From Thermoplasmata archaeon (GTDB lineage: Archaea > Thermoplasmatota > Thermoplasmata > UBA184): a DNA stretch of 11,177 nt. The notes beneath the pieces are model-generated. The model was not told where the DNA came from and did no database searches. It worked only from the letters and a program-made list of their open reading frames with translations. The stretch spans positions 1 to 11,177 of the forward strand of contig JAKAVH010000023.1 of assembly GCA_021827545.1 (NCBI GenBank). Reading direction: 5' to 3'. The position numbers were made by a program, and so were the translations under genes. Of the stretch, positions 5,790 through 11,177 are shown piece by piece. Each line of letters begins with the position of its first letter. Position 1 is the stretch's first letter.

Positions 5790-6860
5790 TCAACCCGACG
5801 GCGGTCGGCCGGACGGGAGCGGTTGGTTCGCCGATGCGGGGTTCGCCGATAGGTTGGCGCCGCACTTCCAGCAGGTCGATTCGTTCGGGTAGACGACCGC
5901 CGCGCAATTCGGGCACGCGCGCTCCAAGGTGGACGCGCTCCTCGTAGACCCCGACCCCGGTCCGGAGTCGCTCGGCGCCGAGGCCGGCGGGGCCCGGGAG
6001 CGGGCGAGTTCGTCGGCACGGCGGCGTTGACGCGACTTCAAGAACATGTAGAGGAGGAGAGCGATGTAGAACGGAGCGCCGACGTACAGGAAGACGTTGG
6101 TGTACACCGCGCCGAGGAACGCGAGGTAGATCTGCCCGAACGTCCCGACCACCGGTCCTTCGAGGCCGTTGAGGTAGTTCGCGTCGCCTTCGAGGAAGAT
6201 GTAGCTCAGGTTACCGGTCGTTGAGTTTCGGACCACCGCGGCCATCTGCCACGCCCAGATGTTGACGGACGGCGGGGCGAAACGGAACGTCACCCCAAAC
6301 GAAGCGTTGCCGGACGGGATCGTTCGATCGTCGAACCGGTAGAACGGGTAGCCGGACGAACAGTTGGGGCTATTGTTGCCGGTCGCTCCGGGGCAGGTGC
6401 TCACCCACAACGACACGTTGACGAGCGTGCCGGTCCCCTTGGCGAGGTAGGCCGGAAAGACGGTCACGGTCCACGTAAAGTTGGTCCCCGGTGGACCGGA
6501 GAAGGGGGCGACCGTCGCGTTCTGAAGAACCGCCCCTCCGTTCGGAAGAGTATTGGGGGAGCTCGCCGGCCCGATCGGAACGAACAACTGCTGCGTGATG
6601 AGCGCGTTTGCGGCGGGAGCGGCGACCACCAAGATCAAGAGCCCGGTCAGCGCGAGGTAGCGCGGCCGCTTCAGCCCCGCCCAGATCGGCAGCGCCAGGC
6701 CGAAGAGGAGCATGGCGGGGATCCCGATGAGAAATCCGAGGTAGACGAACGACCCGACCAGCGCTAGGATTGCGACGACGATGAGCAACGCCTTTCCGGC
6801 GGTCGAGGCGAGGAAACGCTTAACCTGAAACGGCGACTGCACGGCCGCACGGAGGCCCAC
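5790..6860 (-). CDS. Membrane protein with extracellular domain and C-terminal zinc ribbon
   Basis: A 356-residue protein of unrecognised family. Three hydrophobic segments lie near the N-terminus (about 23-45, 46-62 and 68-88). A region of about 150 residues (90-240) follows, rich in N-x-S/T sequons (NAT, NFT, NVS, NAS, NST, NLS) and containing two Cys; it is probably outside the cell and glycosylated. Another hydrophobic stretch (about 244-274) precedes a basic stop-transfer run (KSRQRRR) and a Ser/Pro/Gly linker. A zinc ribbon closes the domain order, with CPNC at 316-319 and CWKC at 330-333, presumably in the cytoplasm. The layout suggests linking an outside domain to an inside binding module, but no function is assigned. 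The longest start is GTG at 6860. In-frame GTG at 6842 lies about 27 bases after a TATA box and is the better start if the transcript is leaderless. The gene is convergent with the pilin gene and divergent from apgM. Confidence 0.7.
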   Translation of the reverse strand: MGLRAAVQSPFQVKRFLASTAGKALLIVVAILALVGSFVYLGFLIGIPAMLLFGLALPIWAGLKRPRYLALTGLLILVVAAPAANALITQQLFVPIGPASSPNTLPNGGAVLQNATVAPFSGPPGTNFTWTVTVFPAYLAKGTGTLVNVSLWVSTCPGATGNNSPNCSSGYPFYRFDDRTIPSGNASFGVTFRFAPPSVNIWAWQMAAVVRNSTTGNLSYIFLEGDANYLNGLEGPVVGTFGQIYLAFLGAVYTNVFLYVGAPFYIALLLYMFLKSRQRRRADELARSRAPPASAPSDSGPGSGSTRSASTLERACPNCAAVVYPNESTCWKCGANLSANPASANQPLPSGRPPSG

Positions 6861-6873
6861 CTCCGCTTATAAG
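6850..6873. promoter_or_regulatory. Shared divergent promoter: palindromic TATA box plus inverted repeat
   Basis: Between the two divergent start codons lie CGGAGG-CCCA-CCTCCG (6850-6865), a perfect 6-base inverted repeat with a 4-base centre, and directly after it the self-complementary TATA-like CTTATAAG (6866-6873). On the minus strand the TATA box sits about 27 bases before GTG 6842, good spacing for a leaderless transcript. On the plus strand it lies only about 13 bases before the apgM ATG, so apgM may use another box, such as GCTTAACC near 6815-6822. Confidence 0.4.
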
Positions 6874-6882
6874 GTCGTAGCC

Positions 6883-8214
6883 ATGGCGCGGGAGAACTCG
6901 GCCGGAACGAGCCTGGACCCCGCAACGCGCTATGCCTTGATCGTGCTCGACGGGCTCGCCGACCGTCCCCATCCCGACTTCGCCGGACGGACTCCGTTGG
7001 AGGCCGCCGAGACCCCGCATCTCGACGCGCTGGCCGGCGCGGGGCAGCTCGGCGACGTGATCGTGATAGGGCCCGGCATCGCCCCCGAATCCGACGCCGG
7101 CGTGTTTGCGCTGCTCGGATACGACCCCGTCGTCGATTCTCCCGGTCGAGGCGTGCTCGAGGCGCTCGGCTTGGAGGTTCCGCTCGAACCGGGGGATGTC
7201 GCGCTGCGGATGAACTTCGCGACGTTCGACGGCGAACATCGGGTCCTCGATCCGCGGGTCGGCCGATCGCTCACCACGTCCGAGGCGAGCGCGCTCGCCG
7301 AGGGGCTGACGGCCGCCCGTCTACTCGATGACGACGGGATCGACGTGACGGTCCGGGCTTCGGTGGGCCACCGCGGGGTGGTCGTGCTGCACCCCCGTCG
7401 CGGCGCGCTCTCGGCCGAGATCTCGAACGCCGACCCGTTCTACGAGCGCGTCGGAGGGATGGGCCACGCTCGGTCGAGTCCGGACCGCCGGCTTCGACCC
7501 GTGATGCCGCTCGACCACAGCCCGGAAGCGGCGCGGACGGCGGCGGCGGTCAACCGGTGGATCGATCGAGCGCTGGGGGTGCTCGCCGGGGCTCCCGTCA
7601 ACGGTCGTCGGGCGCTCGCGGGCCGACCGATCGCGAACGGCCTTCTCCTTCGGAACGCCGGCCAGATCGGCCGCGCCCGGCCAACTGCGTTCGCCGAACG
7701 TCATGGGCGAACCGGCGCGGCGATCACCGAGATGCCCGTGGAGCGGGGGATCGCCCGGTGGCTCGGCCTCTCCGATCAGTACGTCGGTCCGATGGGGCCG
7801 GACCGGGACGCTGGCTACCGAGCGCGCGCCCAGAAGACCATCGACGCGCTCGCCACAGCGCCGTTCGTCTACGTCCACTTGAAGGGACCGGACGAACCGG
7901 GGCATGACGGTAACCCTGCCCGCAAGCGCGAGATCATCGAGTCAATCGACCGCTCGTTCTTCGGGCCGTTACGAGAGGGCCTCGCGTTCGACCGGATCCG
8001 GATCGCCGTGACGGCGGATCATGCGACTCCCTGCGTCGTGAAGGGCCATTCGGATGATCCGGTGCCGCTCCTCGTGACGGGGGCAGGGGTGACCCCCGCG
8101 GAACGGCCCGCGCGACCCGTCAAATTTGGGGAGGCGGCGGCGCGCGCCGGAGCGCTCGGCCGACGGACCGGCGCGCAGGTGGTGGCGACCCTCTGGCAGG
8201 CCGCCGTTCCATGA
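6883..8214 (+). CDS. apgM: 2,3-bisphosphoglycerate-independent phosphoglycerate mutase, archaeal type
   Basis: A 443-residue cytosolic enzyme of the alkaline-phosphatase superfamily, interconverting 3- and 2-phosphoglycerate in glycolysis and gluconeogenesis. The metal- and phosphate-binding motifs are all present: YALIVLDGLADRP (D23), GPGIAPESDAGVFALLGYD with the catalytic Ser70 that carries the phosphoryl group, HLKGPDEPGHDG (D337, H341), TADHATP (D379, H380) and KGHSDDPVPLL (H389). Length is close to the usual 400-450 residues of ApgM, and the motif order is that of the archaeal family rather than bacterial GpmI. The start is ATG at 6883, with a weak AAGGT ribosome-binding site 7 bases before it. 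The gene heads an operon: its TGA overlaps the ATG of the next gene (ATGA, 8211-8214). The downstream ppsA gene supports a gluconeogenic role. Confidence 0.95.
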   Translation: MARENSAGTSLDPATRYALIVLDGLADRPHPDFAGRTPLEAAETPHLDALAGAGQLGDVIVIGPGIAPESDAGVFALLGYDPVVDSPGRGVLEALGLEVPLEPGDVALRMNFATFDGEHRVLDPRVGRSLTTSEASALAEGLTAARLLDDDGIDVTVRASVGHRGVVVLHPRRGALSAEISNADPFYERVGGMGHARSSPDRRLRPVMPLDHSPEAARTAAAVNRWIDRALGVLAGAPVNGRRALAGRPIANGLLLRNAGQIGRARPTAFAERHGRTGAAITEMPVERGIARWLGLSDQYVGPMGPDRDAGYRARAQKTIDALATAPFVYVHLKGPDEPGHDGNPARKREIIESIDRSFFGPLREGLAFDRIRIAVTADHATPCVVKGHSDDPVPLLVTGAGVTPAERPARPVKFGEAAARAGALGRRTGAQVVATLWQAAVP

Positions 8215-9230
8215 AGGGCCCCGCGCTTCGGGTCGCCCGGAGCGAGGGCGAGTCCGTTCGCCGCCGGCTGCGGAACGAGGGACTGCTGCGGACCGACCTC
8301 AGGATCGGTTCCGACCCGGACCACCTGTACCTGCCCCTCCACGATGCTCACCGGGTCCCGGCCGACCTCGGCTCGATCGTCGAGCACGACTTCGATTCGC
8401 GCCGCCCGTCCGCTCCGCGCGACTACCGCGACCATATCGATGCGACGCGAACGCCGACGGTGCCGCTGCCCCGTGCGTTCGAGGTCGTCGGCGACATCGT
8501 GGTCGTCCGGCTTCGCGGGGAACGGCGGGCGTTCCAGCGAGCGGTCGGGGACGCCCTTCTTCGATTCGTCCCGGGCGCCCGGGTCGTCGCTCTGGACGAC
8601 GGCGTGCGGGGGCCGGATCGCCGGAGGCTCCTGACCGTGATCGCCGGGGCCGGTCCCCTCACCACCCGTCACCGGGAAAACGGGGTCGAGATCGACGTCG
8701 ATCTCGAACGCGCCTACTTCTCGCCCCGACTCGCGTACGAGCACGCCCGGGTCGCCGCTCAAGTCGGCCCCGGCGAGACCGTCTACGACCTCTGTTGCGG
8801 CGTCGGGCCGTTCGCCATCCAGATCGCCCGCGCCCAGCCGTCCGCTCGACTCGTGGCGGTCGATGCGAATCCGTACGCCATCGCGGCGCTCGAACGGAGC
8901 CGCGCGCGCTACCGCCTCGAGCGCCGGATCGAGCCGCGGGTGGCGCGGGTCGAGGCGTTCTTGCCGACCGCCGCACCGTGCGATCGCGCGATTCTCAACC
9001 TTCCGCACGAAGGGATTAAGTATCTCTCCTCGGTGGCCGGCCGCATCCGGCGCGGCGGCACCCTTCACTTCTACGAGGTGACCTCTCGGGCGCACCGCGC
9101 CGGTCGAGGCGATGCGTTGACCGCGGCCCTGCGGACCGAAGGACAGTGGACCCTCACGTCGGAGCGTACCGTCCATCCGTACTCGCCGGGAAGCGACCTC
9201 GTGAGTTACACCCTCCGCCGAACGGAGTGA
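8211..9230 (+). CDS. trm5: tRNA (guanine37-N1)-methyltransferase, archaeal Trm5
   Basis: A 339-residue SAM-dependent enzyme that methylates N1 of G37, next to the tRNA anticodon, preventing frameshifting and starting wyosine synthesis. The N-terminal part (to about 150) would hold the D1/D2 tRNA-binding regions. The catalytic domain begins around ERAYFSPRLAYEHARVA (166-182). It contains the SAM loop VYDLCCGVGPFA (D193 and following), the ribose-binding acid in VAVDANPYA (D218), and NLPHEGIKYL with N263-L-P265, equivalent to the N-L-P catalytic motif of Methanocaldococcus Trm5. The C-terminal SDLVSYTLRR fits the family ending. The ATG overlaps the apgM stop by four bases, indicating coupled translation. 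Its own 3' end encodes the ribosome-binding site of the next gene. I see no motif of the yeast-type bifunctional Trm5a wyosine enzyme, so the plain methyltransferase is favoured. Confidence 0.93.
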   Translation: MKGPALRVARSEGESVRRRLRNEGLLRTDLRIGSDPDHLYLPLHDAHRVPADLGSIVEHDFDSRRPSAPRDYRDHIDATRTPTVPLPRAFEVVGDIVVVRLRGERRAFQRAVGDALLRFVPGARVVALDDGVRGPDRRRLLTVIAGAGPLTTRHRENGVEIDVDLERAYFSPRLAYEHARVAAQVGPGETVYDLCCGVGPFAIQIARAQPSARLVAVDANPYAIAALERSRARYRLERRIEPRVARVEAFLPTAAPCDRAILNLPHEGIKYLSSVAGRIRRGGTLHFYEVTSRAHRAGRGDALTAALRTEGQWTLTSERTVHPYSPGSDLVSYTLRRTE

Positions 9231-9233
9231 TCG
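9224..9233 (+). promoter_or_regulatory. Strong ribosome-binding site for ppsA inside the trm5 end
   Basis: GGAGTGATCG, with a GGAG core at 9224-9227, ends directly before the ATG at 9234, and the core is 6 bases from it. It closely resembles the complement of the 16S rRNA 3' end and overlaps the trm5 stop codon TGA (9228-9230). It fixes the ppsA start and implies coupled translation. Confidence 0.7.
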
Positions 9234-11177
9234 ATGGCGAAGGTCGTCGCGTTGTCGGACGTTCGCTCGTCGGACCTCGCGCTTGTCGGAGGAAAGGCGG
9301 CGAAGCTCGGGGAGCTCGTCGGTCCCGGATTGCCGATCCCGCCCGGCTTTGTGGTGACGACGGAGGCGTACCAGGCGTTCGTCGACGGCACCCGCGTCGG
9401 CGCCGTGATTCGCGAGACGCTGGCGCACCTCGAAGCGGGCTCGCCCGAACAGGTCGAGACCGGGTGCCGCTCGATCCGGACCGCCTTCGAGACGACGCCG
9501 TTTCCGCCGGAGCTGCGCGACGAACTCGTCCGGGCGTACGAGACGTTCTCGACGCGCCACGGCCACCCGTTCTGCGCGGTGCGCTCGAGTGCGACGGCGG
9601 AGGACTTGGAAGGCGCCTCGTTCGCCGGACTGCAGGACACGTATTTGAACGTCCGCGGAACCGAATCGATCCTGAACGCGATCCGAAAGTGCTGGGGTTC
9701 CCTCTTCACGCCGCGGGTCGTGATGTACCGTTCGAAGAAAGGATTCGATCATTCCGCCGTCCGCCTCGCGGTCTTGGTCCAGAAGATGGTCGACTCCCGC
9801 GTGAGCGGCATCCTCTTCACCCGGGACCCGAATACCGGCGAGAACCACCTGATCGTGGAAGCGGGCTGGGGCCTCGGCGAGGCGATTGTCGGAGGGGAAG
9901 TCACCCCCGACCACTACGTGATCGACGGGTCGACGTTCCAGATCGTACAGAAGCAGCTCGCCGAGCAGAAGGTCCGCCTCGTGCGCGGGCCGGACGGGGG
10001 GAACCGGCGCGAGGAGGTCCCCGTCGCCGAGCGAGGGGTACAGAAGCTCCCCGACGACAAGATCGCCCGGCTCGTGTCGCTCGCCCGGGTGGTCGAGTCG
10101 CATTACCGGCGACCGATGGACATCGAGTGGTGCTGGGACGGTGACGCTATCTACCTGGTGCAGGCTCGCCCGGTCACGACGATCCCGTCCCCGCCCACGG
10201 CGGCCGATCGCCCGGCCCCCGCCCCGAAGCCGGCCACGGCACCGGCCGAGACGAGCGAAGCCGAGAGCGCCCTTTTGGTCCGCGGATTCGGTGCGAGCCC
10301 GGGCGTGGCCGCCGGAATCGCCCGGATCATCGCAGGGGCCCACGACATGGGCCGCCTCAAGCCCGGCGAGATCCTGGTGACCAGTATGACGACGCCCGAC
10401 ATGGTGCCGGCGATGGCGGTCGCCGCGGGCATCGTGACCGACGAAGGGGGGATGACCTGCCACGCGGCGATCGTTTCCCGCGAGCTCGGCGTGCCGTGTG
10501 TCGTCGGCACCCGGACCGCTACCACCACGATCCCCGAAGGTTCGGAGGTGACCGTGGACGGCAAGACCGGGCAGGTCTACCGCGGTCGGCGGGTCGCCCC
10601 CAAGGAATCCGCTCCTCCTCCGGCGACGACCGGTGCGGCGAGCGGCGACTCCGTCCCGGTGACGGCGACCCGCATCTACGTGAACGTCGGCGTCCCCGAG
10701 AAGGCGGAAGAGTACGCGCGGCTGCCGGTCTCAGGCGTCGGGCTGCTGCGCATCGAGTTCATCTTCACCGCGCACGTCCGCGAGCACCCGCTCAAGCTGT
10801 TGCGCGACGGGCGGAAGGACGAACTGGTCCGCCGCTTGGCCGATGGGATTGGCCGGGTCTGCCAGGCGTTCTACCCACGGCCGGTGATCATCCGGACCAG
10901 CGACTTCAAGACGAACGAATACCGCGGCATGCCCGGTGGCGAGGAGTTCGAGCCGGTCGAGGAGAACCCGATGATCGGCTGGCGCGGCTGCTCCCGGTAC
11001 ATCTCGCCGGTCTACCAACCGGCCTTCCTCGCCGAGCTCGAGGCGATCCACCAGATCCGGACCGAGCGCGGCCTGAAGAACGCCCACGTCATGCTCCCGT
11101 TCGTCCGGAACGTCTGGGAACTCGAGCAGATCGTCGAACTGTTGCGCGGCGCGGGGCTGCGGCGCTCGCGCGACTTC
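9234..11177 (+). CDS. ppsA: Phosphoenolpyruvate synthase, N-terminal 648 codons (cut by window end)
   Basis: This enzyme converts pyruvate, ATP and water to PEP, AMP and phosphate in gluconeogenesis. The ATP-grasp nucleotide-binding domain starts with VGGKAAKLGELV and IPPGFVVTTEAY (about 18-45). It includes AVRSSATAEDLEGASFAGLQDTYLNV with its phosphate-binding Arg, GILFTRDPNTGE and EAGWGLGEAIVGGEVTPD, and ends at MDIEWCWDG with the Q-A-R-P that follows. After an Ala/Pro linker comes the phosphohistidine domain, where GGMTCHAAIVSRELGVP places the catalytic His at residue 410. A second low-complexity linker leads to the TIM-barrel PEP/pyruvate domain (GVGLLRIEFIF, RTSDFKTNEYRGMPGG, ENPMIGWRGCSRYI), which is open at the window end. 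The usual length is about 760-820 residues, so roughly the last fifth is missing. The start is ATG at 9234, 3 bases after the trm5 stop, and the operon with apgM supports a gluconeogenic role. Confidence 0.95.
   Translation, partial: MAKVVALSDVRSSDLALVGGKAAKLGELVGPGLPIPPGFVVTTEAYQAFVDGTRVGAVIRETLAHLEAGSPEQVETGCRSIRTAFETTPFPPELRDELVRAYETFSTRHGHPFCAVRSSATAEDLEGASFAGLQDTYLNVRGTESILNAIRKCWGSLFTPRVVMYRSKKGFDHSAVRLAVLVQKMVDSRVSGILFTRDPNTGENHLIVEAGWGLGEAIVGGEVTPDHYVIDGSTFQIVQKQLAEQKVRLVRGPDGGNRREEVPVAERGVQKLPDDKIARLVSLARVVESHYRRPMDIEWCWDGDAIYLVQARPVTTIPSPPTAADRPAPAPKPATAPAETSEAESALLVRGFGASPGVAAGIARIIAGAHDMGRLKPGEILVTSMTTPDMVPAMAVAAGIVTDEGGMTCHAAIVSRELGVPCVVGTRTATTTIPEGSEVTVDGKTGQVYRGRRVAPKESAPPPATTGAASGDSVPVTATRIYVNVGVPEKAEEYARLPVSGVGLLRIEFIFTAHVREHPLKLLRDGRKDELVRRLADGIGRVCQAFYPRPVIIRTSDFKTNEYRGMPGGEEFEPVEENPMIGWRGCSRYISPVYQPAFLAELEAIHQIRTERGLKNAHVMLPFVRNVWELEQIVELLRGAGLRRSRDF

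Noticed and set aside
8019..10463. Very long open frame on the minus strand (814 codons) opposite apgM end, trm5 and ppsA
   Set aside because: Its product is Arg/Gly/Asp/His-rich low-complexity sequence without domains, while the plus strand carries three textbook enzymes with all motifs. It is a GC-driven antisense shadow.
1..11177. CRISPR array, integrase attachment site or replication origin
   Set aside because: No regularly spaced repeats, no integrase gene and no origin-type repeat cluster were seen.

Overview
The window is almost certainly archaeal, and euryarchaeal-like. It carries an archaeal-type 2,3-bisphosphoglycerate-independent phosphoglycerate mutase (ApgM), an archaeal Trm5-type tRNA methyltransferase, a PAC2-family proteasome assembly chaperone, a class III-signal-peptide archaeal pilin, a tubulin/FtsZ-superfamily GTPase and several TATA-like boxes just upstream of start codons. 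GC content is high throughout (roughly two thirds by eye), with many GTG starts. A high-GC member of Thermoplasmatota or a related euryarchaeal lineage is a reasonable guess, but the window cannot fix the taxon.

Layout. (1) About 1-2040 is a mobile-element patch: the 5' part of an IS1634-type transposase gene (minus strand, broken by one frameshift and cut by the window edge), followed directly by a nearly full-length IS630-family transposase (minus strand). (2) 2059-2859 (plus) is a PAC2 protein whose last three residues, M-Y-R, form an HbYX proteasome-docking motif. It begins only tens of bases after the IS630 gene. (3) About 2871-4616 (minus) reads, in transcription order, as a double ribbon-helix-helix (RHH) DNA-binding protein, then a tubulin/FtsZ-like protein that stops before the T7 loop and has a proline-rich tail, then a 60-residue protein with two membrane segments. 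(4) A roughly 370-base divergent intergenic region follows, with a promoter-like box, short repeated boxes and an 18-base perfect palindrome. It leads to an archaeal type IV pilin (plus). (5) 5790-6860 (minus) is a membrane protein with a glycosylation-sequon-rich external domain and a C-terminal cytoplasmic zinc ribbon. (6) From 6883 to the window end (plus) lies a tightly packed operon: apgM, trm5 and ppsA (phosphoenolpyruvate synthase, cut by the window edge).

How the genes fit together. ApgM and PEP synthase catalyse neighbouring steps around PEP and 2-phosphoglycerate, so the last operon looks gluconeogenic, with the tRNA m1G37 methyltransferase gene translated between them (4-base overlap, then a 3-base gap). 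The RHH / FtsZ-like pair recalls the known euryarchaeal pattern in which an RHH regulator (CdrS in haloarchaea) controls a tubulin homologue. Here, however, the GTPase appears to be only half a tubulin, which makes regions 3 and 4 the most interesting part of the window. All functional calls rest on reading the translated sequences; no database search was possible.
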